Source: Proteocatella sp049670425
Lineage (GTDB): Bacteria > Bacillota > Clostridia > Peptostreptococcales > Filifactoraceae
Direction of reading: 5' to 3'
DNA: 17,039 bases
Assembly (NCBI GenBank): GCA_049670425.1
Contig: JBATTG010000209.1
Coordinates: 1 to 17,039, forward strand
Shown: in pieces, positions 7,754 through 15,539 of the stretch
Numbering within the stretch: position 1 is the stretch's first letter
Layout: the number at the start of each line of letters is the position of its first letter
Notes under the pieces: generated by a model
What the model saw: the letters and a program-made list of their open reading frames with translations, nothing else
Told to the model about the DNA's origin: nothing
The model's database searches: none
Position numbers and translations under genes: made by a program

Positions 7754-7778
7754 GTAAATTTTGAAAGGTAAGATGTAT

Positions 7779-8234
7779 ATGAAATGTCAATACTGCGGAG
7801 AAATGGTATCGAAAGTCGTAGATTCGAGATTAGCAGAAGAGGGAAACAGCATAAGACGAAGACGAGAGTGTGAAAATTGTAAAAAAAGATTTACAACATA
7901 TGAAAGAATAGAACGTATAAATATAATGGTTATAAAAAAAGACAAGACGCGCGAGTATTTTGATAGAGAAAAAATATTAAAAGGAATTCTAAGATCTTGC
8001 GAAAAAAGGGAAATAACTCTAAGTCAAATGGAAAATATTGTCGATTCAATTGAAAAAGATATACTTAATTCAATGAAGAGAGAAATAAGCAGTTTGGAAA
8101 TTGGAGAGCTAGTTATGAAATATTTGAAGAATCTTGATGAAGTGAGTTATGTGAGATTTGCATCAGTATATAGAGAATTCAAAGATTTAGAGAGTTTTAT
8201 GAATGAACTTAAGCAGATAATGTCAGAAAAATAG
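7779..8234 (+). CDS. nrdR: NrdR, transcriptional repressor of ribonucleotide reductase genes
   Basis: Zinc-ribbon and ATP-cone regulator that binds NrdR boxes upstream of nrd operons and senses ATP/dATP. The product is 151 residues, the usual length. The N-terminal zinc ribbon has Cys3, Cys6, Cys31 and Cys34 (MKCQYC and CENC), followed by the basic stretch RRRREC and FTTYER. The ATP-cone domain starts near INIMVIKKDK (about residue 48) and extends to about 138. The frame is open to TTG 7761, with ATG also at 7773. ATG 7779 is chosen because family members begin MKCPYCG, and AAAGG at 7764-7768 is 10 bases upstream. It lies just after the ftsZ terminator with no room for a promoter between. Confidence 0.95.
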   Translation: MKCQYCGEMVSKVVDSRLAEEGNSIRRRRECENCKKRFTTYERIERINIMVIKKDKTREYFDREKILKGILRSCEKREITLSQMENIVDSIEKDILNSMKREISSLEIGELVMKYLKNLDEVSYVRFASVYREFKDLESFMNELKQIMSEK

Positions 8235-8241
8235 GTGCAGG

Positions 8242-8940
8242 ATGAATGAGAAGATACTAATAATTGACGATGAAGAAAATATTGTAGAGCTGCTTAAATT
8301 TAATCTAGAGTTGAATGGATATAAAACAAACTATGCATATGATGGTAAAATTGCAATTGATAAAATAAAAGAATGGAATCCAGAATTGATTCTTTTGGAT
8401 ATAATGCTTCCAGGAGTCGATGGAATAACCATAAGCCAAATTATTAGAAACGACGAAAAATTAAAAAATACACCTATAATCATGATGACTGCAAAATCAC
8501 AGGACTCAGATAAATTTATTGGATTCGAGAGTGGAGCAGATGATTATATAACAAAACCTTTTGTTGTGAAAGAAGTTATATACAGGATAAAAGCGGTATT
8601 AAAAAGAACTGGTAACTTAAATTCAAATAACAAAATCAATAGGCAGATGATTGAAATAAATGATTTGAAAATTGATTTCGAAAATTATGAAATAATAAAA
8701 AATAATAAAAAACTGGAACTTACATTGAAAGAATATGAACTTTTGAAATATCTCGTGGAAAATTCTGACAAAGTAATAACCAGGGATGAAATACTGGATA
8801 AAGTTTGGGGATATGATTTTTTTGGTGAAAGCAGAACTTTAGATGTTCATATAAGAAACCTAAGGAAGAAAATTGGTGATGAAGGTCAGAAGATGATAGA
8901 AACTATTAGGGGAATAGGCTACAAATTTAATATGAACTAG
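8242..8940 (+). CDS. OmpR/PhoB-family response regulator (PhoP-like)
   Basis: A 232-residue DNA-binding response regulator. The receiver domain (about 3-118) has the acidic pair Asp9/Asp10, phosphoacceptor Asp53 in LLDIMLPG, Thr83 in MMTAK and Lys105 in ITKPF, all intact. A short linker leads to a winged-helix output domain (about 135-230) with LTLKEYELLKYL, the block VITRDEILDKVWGYDFFGES, VHIRNLRKKI and the terminal ETIRGIGYKF. The start ATG is 7 bases after nrdR and has AGGTG (8233-8237) close by. The histidine kinase gene follows after 22 bases, so they form a cognate pair. By architecture it is closest to PhoP/PhoB and WalR-type regulators. The target genes cannot be read from the sequence. 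Confidence 0.93.
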   Translation: MNEKILIIDDEENIVELLKFNLELNGYKTNYAYDGKIAIDKIKEWNPELILLDIMLPGVDGITISQIIRNDEKLKNTPIIMMTAKSQDSDKFIGFESGADDYITKPFVVKEVIYRIKAVLKRTGNLNSNNKINRQMIEINDLKIDFENYEIIKNNKKLELTLKEYELLKYLVENSDKVITRDEILDKVWGYDFFGESRTLDVHIRNLRKKIGDEGQKMIETIRGIGYKFNMN

Positions 8941-8962
8941 AATATAAGAGGATGAGCAGGGT

Positions 8963-10222
8963 ATGAGCTATTATATAAATATAATAGGTTTTATAGTAAT
9001 AGTTTTGCTTTTAAAATATATTAATCACATAAATAAATATTTAGGTCAATTGATGACTATTTCAAAAAAAATCAAAGAAAATAATTACAATGTGAGATTG
9101 GAACGAAAATTCATTGGTAAGTATACTTTAATTGGAGACGTTATGGTGGATTTGGCCAGAGCGGTGCAATCGGAAACTATGAAAAATAGTGAGAATAATT
9201 CTAAGATAGAGGCAGTGCTTTCTACGGTTCCAAACGGACTCATTGCAATAGATATTGAAGAAAATGTAATATTTATCAATATTAAGGCAAAAGAAATATT
9301 TGGTATAAAACATGACATAGTGGGTAAAAATCTATTTATAGGTTTAAGAAATATTGAATTGGAAAACACCGTGAAATCTCTTATATATAATTATAAAGGA
9401 CCAATAAGGTATTCCGTATCTAAAAAACATTATGAATTTGACATAGAGAATATTAAAGACTCCAGGGACAATTCAGTGATGGGCAAACTTGTAAATATAA
9501 CAGATCTTACTACCGTACTTAATATAGAGAATATACGAAGTCAGTTCGTGAGTAATGTAACACATGAGCTCAAGACGCCACTTACTTCAATAAGCGGATT
9601 TGTAGAAACTTTAAAAAACAATGACAATATACCGAAAGAAACACAGTACAAGTTTTTAAATATCATTGAAGAAGAAACAGTCAGGTTAAATGAGCTTATA
9701 GATGATGTTTTGACACTGTCATTTATCGAACAGAATCTAGATATCAACCTGGAAAGAATAAATTTAGTGAAAGTTTTAGAAGATACTATTTTTAAACTTG
9801 AAAATATTGCAAAATTGAAGAATATTAATTTGGAATTAATAACGGAAGAAAAAAACATATTTATACAATCAAACAAGTATTCATTGACGATGATATTTAT
9901 AAATATTATCGATAACAGTATAAAATATTCGAACGAGGGACAAAACATAAAGATTGAGATAATTTCTAAGAAAGAAAAAGTGATTGTGACAGTTACTGAT
10001 CAGGGAAAAGGGATTGCTGAAGACGATTTGCCTAGGATATTTGAGCGGTTTTATAGAGTCGATAAATCCAGGACTAAAAAAGAAAAAGGGACAGGGCTGG
10101 GGCTTGCAATAGTAAAACACCTTACAAAATCAATAGGCGCAGAAATCGACTTACAAAGCAAATTAGGAGAAGGTACTAAATTCAGCGTAATACTACCAGT
10201 TACTTACGAAAAAGGAGAATAG
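8963..10222 (+). CDS. PhoR-like sensor histidine kinase with a minimal N-terminus
   Basis: Membrane-anchored histidine kinase, 419 residues, partner of the preceding regulator. It has one hydrophobic segment (about 4-20), a HAMP-like stretch (about 24-65) and a PAS domain (about 78-175). The HisKA dimerisation helix holds phosphoacceptor His201 in NVTHELKTPLTS. The HATPase domain has the N box NIIDNSIKYSNEG, DQGKGI, FERFYRVDKSR and GTGLGLAIVKHL. PhoR and WalK kinases normally have two membrane segments flanking an extracellular domain. Here both the first segment and that domain are missing, and the upstream frame is closed by TAA at 8945-8947, so no longer start exists. A Shine-Dalgarno-like AGAGG is at 8947-8951. 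It may sense an internal or membrane signal through PAS. Confidence 0.92.
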   Translation: MSYYINIIGFIVIVLLLKYINHINKYLGQLMTISKKIKENNYNVRLERKFIGKYTLIGDVMVDLARAVQSETMKNSENNSKIEAVLSTVPNGLIAIDIEENVIFINIKAKEIFGIKHDIVGKNLFIGLRNIELENTVKSLIYNYKGPIRYSVSKKHYEFDIENIKDSRDNSVMGKLVNITDLTTVLNIENIRSQFVSNVTHELKTPLTSISGFVETLKNNDNIPKETQYKFLNIIEEETVRLNELIDDVLTLSFIEQNLDINLERINLVKVLEDTIFKLENIAKLKNINLELITEEKNIFIQSNKYSLTMIFINIIDNSIKYSNEGQNIKIEIISKKEKVIVTVTDQGKGIAEDDLPRIFERFYRVDKSRTKKEKGTGLGLAIVKHLTKSIGAEIDLQSKLGEGTKFSVILPVTYEKGE

Positions 10223-10223
10223 T

Positions 10224-11981
10224 ATGAAAATTTTTTCTGCAGATGTAAATTCTAATGTTGAATCAATAAGGAAAAAATCATCAGAACGAGACTTTTACAA
10301 GTATATGGAGGAAAGATTAACTGGCACCGGACTAACCAAAATAGTGCCATTTAATGGAATATACTTCGATTTGCTGTATGTGGAAAAAAACAGAGTCGGT
10401 CTTTTTAAGTTTATGGATACAAGTGAAGATACATTTTCAATATTGGACAAAGAAATTTTAGAAGTAATGGAAGAAGAATATGATGAAGTTCAGGCAAAGA
10501 TTGCAATAAAACTTCCAGAAGCGAAAGTAAGCTATCATTTCATAATGCCATATGTAAATTTAAAAGTAAAAAATATCCAAAAAAGTTTTATTATCGACAA
10601 TCATAAATTTGAGGAACTCATAAACAGCGATGAGGAAATTACAAGTTATATGCATGAAAATAATGAAGATGAAATTGACAATATCATTTTCAAACTCGCA
10701 AAAGAATATTTTGTAGTAAAAAAGACAGTAAACAAATTGCAGACAAAACCTTTAGTTGAAACCGAAGTCAATTATAAAAACCTTCGATTAAATGCGGTAA
10801 CAATGGATAAAGAGCAGATAGAAAAAATAAACGATTTTAAATATGGTGCTACAATAATGTACGGTTCAACTGGTACTGGAAAAACCAAAGTACTTATGTC
10901 AAAATTTATTAAAATAGCAAGATTATATCCAAAAGACAATTTTTTATATATTACATTTGATAAGCAGCTTTCGAATGAGCTAAATAATTATGTTAAGTAT
11001 CTTTTTCCAGATATGAAAAATATAAGGATAATAAATTATCATCAGTTTGTACTGCTGCTTGGCAAAAAGTATAATCTCAGACTGAATAATAAAAGCAAGC
11101 AGAGTTTTAACAAAGAATTTGAAAAAGTTTTTGATAAAGTAGCCAAAATATATAGTGATAAAAGATATTTTAAGGGTATATTTGTAGATGAATCAGAGAA
11201 TTTTTTGATTAAAGATTTGGAGTTTTTAAGAAAGATAAGCTATAGTACAAGAAACTTTTTATATGTTTCGTATGATAATGCAAAGCAGATGTCTCATATG
11301 GAAGAAAAAACAGTATCAATCGAAGAGTATAGTTTTGATAATATGATTACTCTTGATAAAAACTACAGAAACTCCCTGGAAATTGGGAATTTCAATATGG
11401 GATTTCAAGATAATCTGGAAAAATATAAAATGTTGGAGCTTAACGAATCTGAAGATTATTTTTTACCATTTCAAATTGAAAGTGGTATTATAGGTGAAGT
11501 AAATGCCATCGAATACAAAACATCTACAGAAATGATGACCGACATAGTAGAAAAAATAAAGTTTTTTATTGAAAAAGGATATAAATATTCAGATATGTGC
11601 GTAATCTATCCATTTAATGAAAAAGTTTTAAAAGGGAAAAAACATGTTTATAGCAAACATCTAGTCAAAAAATTCCTGGAGGAAAATGAAATTATATTCA
11701 GTTTCGCAGACGATGAAACCAGCAATTTATACAGCAGTACTGGCGTAACCCTGTCAAATATATACAACGTTACAAATTTAGAGTATAAGATAGTGTTTTT
11801 TTGCCAACTGGATGTACTGTACAATAGTTTTAATATAGAAAATAAAATTAATGCCAGAAAAATGATAAATATAATCTATACTGCAACTACAAGAGCTACT
11901 GAAAAACTATGTATTTATCTTAAAGATGATGAAACCAGACCGGGATTAATTGATTTACTGAAAATATCAAGTATAGAGTAG
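10224..11981 (+). CDS. Divergent UvrD-like superfamily 1 ATPase/helicase
   Basis: A 585-residue cytoplasmic protein with an unrecognised N-terminal region (about 1-195) and an SF1 helicase-type core. Core motifs are the Q-motif-like MDKEQIEKI, Walker A GSTGTGKT (214-221), a motif Ia-like LYITFDKQLSNEL, and motif II VDESENF (321-327) where UvrD relatives have VDExQDF. DNAKQ resembles motif III, NYRN (380-383) is the UvrD-type motif IV, NVTNLEY resembles motif V (KGLE changed to TNLE, 517-520), and TTRAT (555-559) is motif VI with an arginine finger at 557. The N-terminus faintly resembles a NERD nuclease domain, but the acidic E-x-K is not evident. AAGGAG (10212-10217) precedes the ATG. It follows the kinase by one base and precedes the pilus ATPase by five, so it is co-transcribed with both. 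Its role is unknown. Confidence 0.8.
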   Translation: MKIFSADVNSNVESIRKKSSERDFYKYMEERLTGTGLTKIVPFNGIYFDLLYVEKNRVGLFKFMDTSEDTFSILDKEILEVMEEEYDEVQAKIAIKLPEAKVSYHFIMPYVNLKVKNIQKSFIIDNHKFEELINSDEEITSYMHENNEDEIDNIIFKLAKEYFVVKKTVNKLQTKPLVETEVNYKNLRLNAVTMDKEQIEKINDFKYGATIMYGSTGTGKTKVLMSKFIKIARLYPKDNFLYITFDKQLSNELNNYVKYLFPDMKNIRIINYHQFVLLLGKKYNLRLNNKSKQSFNKEFEKVFDKVAKIYSDKRYFKGIFVDESENFLIKDLEFLRKISYSTRNFLYVSYDNAKQMSHMEEKTVSIEEYSFDNMITLDKNYRNSLEIGNFNMGFQDNLEKYKMLELNESEDYFLPFQIESGIIGEVNAIEYKTSTEMMTDIVEKIKFFIEKGYKYSDMCVIYPFNEKVLKGKKHVYSKHLVKKFLEENEIIFSFADDETSNLYSSTGVTLSNIYNVTNLEYKIVFFCQLDVLYNSFNIENKINARKMINIIYTATTRATEKLCIYLKDDETRPGLIDLLKISSIE

Positions 11982-11986
11982 GAAAG

Positions 11987-13411
11987 GTGAGGTCGTTGGA
12001 GTATAATATAGAATATGGAATAACTAAATTAATGCCAGAAAAATATTCTAAGTTGTATGGATGTATACCAATATCAATTAAAAATAATAGATTGTCCATA
12101 GCCATGTCGACAGATATGGCGATGGACAATTTTGAACGTGTAAGCAAATATTTTGCTGAAATTGGAATAAAAGAACTTGAATTCATAAAGCTAAATGAAA
12201 ATGAAATATCGAGGTTGATTAATACCTATTATTCAATAGAGCTGAACAGCAATGATATTGAAAATAGGATGAATCTATTTCGAAAAAACAGGAATATTGA
12301 AGGATTGTATCAGTTTATAATAGAAAAAGCAAATGACCTGGGTGCCAGCGACATACATATAATGTACGAAAATCATTACTTTATTGTAAGGCTAAGACTT
12401 AAAGGAAACCTTAAAACATTCACGATTTTAGACAGAGAAATTGGAGAAAGCATAATAAGAGTAATAAAAGTAAATTCAAATATAGAAATATCTAAAACCA
12501 GATCGCCCAAAGACGCAAGGTTCAAATACCATTATAATAATCAGGATATAGATATAAGAGTATCAATAGTGAGTACTATTGAAAATGAAAAAGTATCACT
12601 CAGGATACTAAACCCCCAGAATATACCTCGAAATTTAGGCGAACTTAATATAACTGAATATCAGGAAAATATAATAAGAAAAACCTTGAAATTAAACAGT
12701 GGATTTATTTTGATATGTGGACCTACCGGGAGTGGAAAATCAACCACTTTGAGGTGTTTTTTGAATGAGATTAATGATGGTCAAAAACATATAGTTTCTA
12801 TTGAAGATCCTATAGAGTATACCATGAGCGGCATAACCCAAATTCAGGTGGAGGAGACAAACTCAGGCGGCTTTAATGCAGCACTAAGGTCAATAGTAAG
12901 ACAGGATCCAGATATTATTTATATCGGAGAAATCAGGGATTATGAGAGTGCAGACGTAGCAACAAAAGCGAGTCTTACAGGTCATCTTGTGTTTTCAACA
13001 CTGCATACAAGATCATCCATATCGGCAATAGAAAGAATCGTAAATATAGGTATAGACAGGAATACCCTTATATCATCGATAAATCTTGTAATAAACCAAA
13101 GATTGATAGGAACTCTTTGTGAAAACTGCAAACAAAAAATCAAATATGAAGGAGAAGATATACCTGAATTAGAACTGAAAAAAGGGGAGGTTATATGGGA
13201 GCCGTTTGGTTGTCAGAAATGTAACTACAGCGGATATGAAAAAAATATTCCCATGATGGATATCATTGTGTTTACAGATGAACTTAAAGAGAAGTTGCTG
13301 AAAAATGATATTGGGGAATTAAGGAATTCTGACATACAAAAAAAAGTCAAAGAACTTTTAAAAAATGGAAAAATAAGTTATAAAGAAGCAGTACAATATC
13401 TCTGGTATTAA
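11987..13411 (+). CDS. pilB: Type IV filament assembly ATPase (PilB/GspE family)
   Basis: Cytoplasmic hexameric ATPase that powers filament subunit addition. The product is 474 residues, shorter than the usual 550 or so because the N-terminal domain holds only the second half of a MshEN-like region (MPEKYSKLYGCIPI to about residue 80). The core has Walker A GPTGSGKS (245-252), the Asp box around SIEDPIEY, GEIRD (314-318) as Walker B, and the His box GHLVFSTLHT. A tetracysteine zinc site (Cys378, Cys381, Cys409, Cys412) is typical of GspE/PilB and absent from PilT. GTG 11987 is used; TTG 11996 is a real alternative because AGGTGA (11985-11990) would serve as its ribosome site. It follows the SF1 ATPase by 5 bases. 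Competence ComGA and type II secretion GspE are other possible labels. Confidence 0.92.
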   Translation: MRSLEYNIEYGITKLMPEKYSKLYGCIPISIKNNRLSIAMSTDMAMDNFERVSKYFAEIGIKELEFIKLNENEISRLINTYYSIELNSNDIENRMNLFRKNRNIEGLYQFIIEKANDLGASDIHIMYENHYFIVRLRLKGNLKTFTILDREIGESIIRVIKVNSNIEISKTRSPKDARFKYHYNNQDIDIRVSIVSTIENEKVSLRILNPQNIPRNLGELNITEYQENIIRKTLKLNSGFILICGPTGSGKSTTLRCFLNEINDGQKHIVSIEDPIEYTMSGITQIQVEETNSGGFNAALRSIVRQDPDIIYIGEIRDYESADVATKASLTGHLVFSTLHTRSSISAIERIVNIGIDRNTLISSINLVINQRLIGTLCENCKQKIKYEGEDIPELELKKGEVIWEPFGCQKCNYSGYEKNIPMMDIIVFTDELKEKLLKNDIGELRNSDIQKKVKELLKNGKISYKEAVQYLWY

Positions 13412-13432
13412 TAATAAATATAGGAGAAAATT

Positions 13433-14467
13433 ATGAAAAATAATATTAAAATAGAAAGCAAAAGGGACTTTTTTAATATGATGAGCTTTTATACAGAAAG
13501 CAAACTTGGCATAATAACATCTTTAGAACTTATAGCTGATGAAATAAAGTCCATAGATATATCAACTATAATAAAAAAAATCAGAAACGGAGAAAATCTT
13601 GTAAAAACATTTTCAGAAGCTGGGATAACAGATGAATTCATAAAAGCTAATCTGGAAATAGGAGAAAGTACAGAAAGTTATAAAACAGCATATAAGACAT
13701 CGTATAGGTACCTTGACGAGAAAAGCAAGTCTTTAAATCACATAAAAAGGCTAATCTTTTATCCAGCGTTGCTACTGATTATGATGTTTTTTTTGTTGCT
13801 ATTTATAATTCTTTTTGCAATACCACAGCTATCTAAAGTTTATCAGAGCATGGACGTGGATATACCCGCTTCGATAAAAATAGTGATGAATATAAATGGT
13901 TTTATAGACCGAAATGCTGCAATCCTGAAGATGACTGTTTTGACGACGATTTTTTTGCTGATATTAAATCCACGCAAAAGCAAATTGTTATCAAAAATAT
14001 ATGCCTTGATGCTCAAAATTAAAATAGTAAATCGAATTTATTCGAATTATTACATCAAAGAAGTATCCTGGCAGCTATATACTCTGATGGAGGCTGAAAA
14101 AGACATATTGGAATCTTTGAATATAATAAAGCTGAGTATAAATAATACTTATATGAAAATGCTGATAAATGATAATATTAACGAAATAAAGTCAGGCAAA
14201 AAAATAAGTGAAGCCTGTCAAAAGAATAAAGATTTTTTTGGAACCACGGTAATAGCCTATCTCAAGGTGGGTGAAGAATCTGGAAATTTGGCAGAAAATA
14301 TTAAATATATAAATCTATATTCTCAAAATAAGCTGGACAATATAGTAGAAATATTGAATAAGGCATGCCAGCCAACAATCATGATATTTATAGGAATATT
14401 GTTGGCGGCAATACTGATGCTGATTTTGCCATTATTGGATGTAAGCAGTTTATATGCAGGAATGTAA
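13433..14467 (+). CDS. pilC: Type IV filament platform protein (PilC/GspF family)
   Basis: Inner-membrane platform protein that the assembly ATPase acts on. The product is 344 residues, shorter than the usual 400. Two GspF-type cytoplasmic helical domains are visible. The first (about 10-105) contains GENLVKTFSEAGI and the residual LEIGES; the second (about 205-310) contains the better-conserved LKVGEESGNLAENI. Hydrophobic segments lie at about 109-132, 160-178 and 315-338, the last ending in LPLLDVSSLY. AGGAG (13422-13426) is 6 bases before the ATG. It lies 21 bases after the ATPase gene, the usual pilB-pilC order without an intervening pilT. The first domain looks trimmed at its N-terminus. 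Confidence 0.9.
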   Translation: MKNNIKIESKRDFFNMMSFYTESKLGIITSLELIADEIKSIDISTIIKKIRNGENLVKTFSEAGITDEFIKANLEIGESTESYKTAYKTSYRYLDEKSKSLNHIKRLIFYPALLLIMMFFLLLFIILFAIPQLSKVYQSMDVDIPASIKIVMNINGFIDRNAAILKMTVLTTIFLLILNPRKSKLLSKIYALMLKIKIVNRIYSNYYIKEVSWQLYTLMEAEKDILESLNIIKLSINNTYMKMLINDNINEIKSGKKISEACQKNKDFFGTTVIAYLKVGEESGNLAENIKYINLYSQNKLDNIVEILNKACQPTIMIFIGILLAAILMLILPLLDVSSLYAGM

Positions 14468-14540
14468 ATTTTAAATAAACTCAAATAAAAACCTGGAGTC
14501 TATTTTGAATTGATTGTAATTTCATATGCTGGGAGAAGAA

Positions 14541-15059
14541 ATGGAAATATATGTCTATAATAAAAGAACTATGGAAGTTAAATCTTTAGAACAAAACAAT
14601 TTATGCGAAAATATAGTAATAATAGACAGTGACGAAATTAAATTTGAAATGTGCAAGGTGCACGCAAATGGTGATATTTTAAAACTCATGAAAAGGAATG
14701 TTATTTTTAAAAAAAGTAAAATTAGCGATGAAAAGGATGCATATAGAATTAAACTGAGAAATGATAAAAATTCGCAGAATATTGAAATTCCAAAAGAAGT
14801 AATATCGCAATTGATTCATAGGTTAGGTTTGATTAGGTCAGTAAAATTGAAAAATCCAGTATATACGGTAGAAGGTTTTTTAAGAGAATTGAGCATAGAT
14901 ACGGATCAACAGATAATTCTCAAAACCAAAAATAATTATAGAACCTTGGAAAATGGTGAAATAATGACCATAAACAACATATATGACAATCCCGAGATGA
15001 AACTTTGGGAGTATCAGGAGGAAAACAAACTTATATTCAATAAAATAAAAGTAGAATAG
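14541..15059 (+). CDS. Unrecognised 172-residue soluble protein in the pilM position
   Basis: I do not recognise this family. It has 172 residues, many charged, and no signal peptide or membrane segment. It alternates strand-like stretches (ENIVIIDSDEIKFEM, RNVIFKKSKI, QQIILKTKN) with one clear helix (EVISQLIHRLGLIRS, about residues 90-104). It lies between the platform gene and the PilN-like gene, where type IV pilus loci usually place pilM, but it has half the PilM length and none of its actin-like ATP-binding motifs. The frame opens at ATG 14526, but GGGAG at 14531-14535 places the start at ATG 14541. The 73-base gap after pilC is the largest in the filament operon and shows no clear promoter or hairpin. 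A cytoplasmic pilus accessory role is inferred from position only. Confidence 0.75.
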   Translation: MEIYVYNKRTMEVKSLEQNNLCENIVIIDSDEIKFEMCKVHANGDILKLMKRNVIFKKSKISDEKDAYRIKLRNDKNSQNIEIPKEVISQLIHRLGLIRSVKLKNPVYTVEGFLRELSIDTDQQIILKTKNNYRTLENGEIMTINNIYDNPEMKLWEYQEENKLIFNKIKVE

Positions 15060-15074
15060 AAAAGGAGTTATAAT

Positions 15075-15539
15075 ATGGGCGGATATAATTTAAATAAATA
15101 TATAAGAACCATAGTGAAAATGAAAATTATGTTTGCCTTGATATTAAGCATATTATTCTTAGGAAGCATAATTTTGGATATAAGCCTTTTAGCAAAAGAA
15201 AAAGAATTGAAATTAGAACTCGAAGCATATTCTTCAGCTAATGCAGATGAAATATTGGCAGAAACATTTTTAAAAGAATCTGAGTACTACAGGGAGAATT
15301 ATCAAAATATAAACATTGAAAATCTGACCAAACAATTACAGATTATAAATTGTTTGGATTATAAACAGTTGGAATTTGGAAATGATAAAACTATAATTAA
15401 AATGTCAAAAACAACGGCTGAATCATTGGGAAAAAGTGTGGAATATCTTCGTAATAATGGATATGGAGTCGAATTAGAGACTGTTCAAAAAGAAGGTAAT
15501 GAAGAATTTGTGGAAATGGAAGTGAAAGACTATGAATAA
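15075..15539 (+). CDS. pilN: PilN-like type IV filament membrane protein
   Basis: A 154-residue bitopic protein with the PilN layout: a short cytoplasmic tail beginning MGGYNLNKY, one membrane segment (about 17-38), a charged helix (about 39-75) and a small alpha/beta domain (about 80-150) compatible with the ferredoxin-like fold of PilN. The NLN near the N-terminus resembles the conserved INL segment by which PilN binds PilM. Identity rests on this layout plus its place just before a PilO-like gene, as overall sequence similarity is weak; GspL C-terminal halves look alike. AAAGGAG (15061-15067) gives a strong start. The end overlaps the next gene by 8 bases. Confidence 0.68.
   Translation: MGGYNLNKYIRTIVKMKIMFALILSILFLGSIILDISLLAKEKELKLELEAYSSANADEILAETFLKESEYYRENYQNINIENLTKQLQIINCLDYKQLEFGNDKTIIKMSKTTAESLGKSVEYLRNNGYGVELETVQKEGNEEFVEMEVKDYE

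Noticed and set aside
7761..7778. Upstream TTG start for nrdR
   Set aside because: It would add six residues before the conserved MKCxYCG start and absorb the ribosome site.
8941..8962. Frameshifted or missing N-terminal half of the histidine kinase
   Set aside because: Only 22 bases separate it from the regulator stop and an in-frame TAA lies at 8945, so no remnant of a sensor domain can be hidden here.
9541..9948. Antisense open frame of 135 codons inside the histidine kinase
   Set aside because: It covers the HisKA and HATPase coding region on the other strand; the product is a Ser/Phe/Ile-rich shadow.
14468..14540. Possible promoter or terminator in the gap after pilC
   Set aside because: No -35/-10 pair with acceptable spacing and no hairpin with a T-run could be found; only the GGGAG ribosome site is supported.
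14541..15059. Calling the 172-residue protein PilM
   Set aside because: It is half the length of PilM and lacks recognisable actin-like phosphate-binding motifs; only the position fits.
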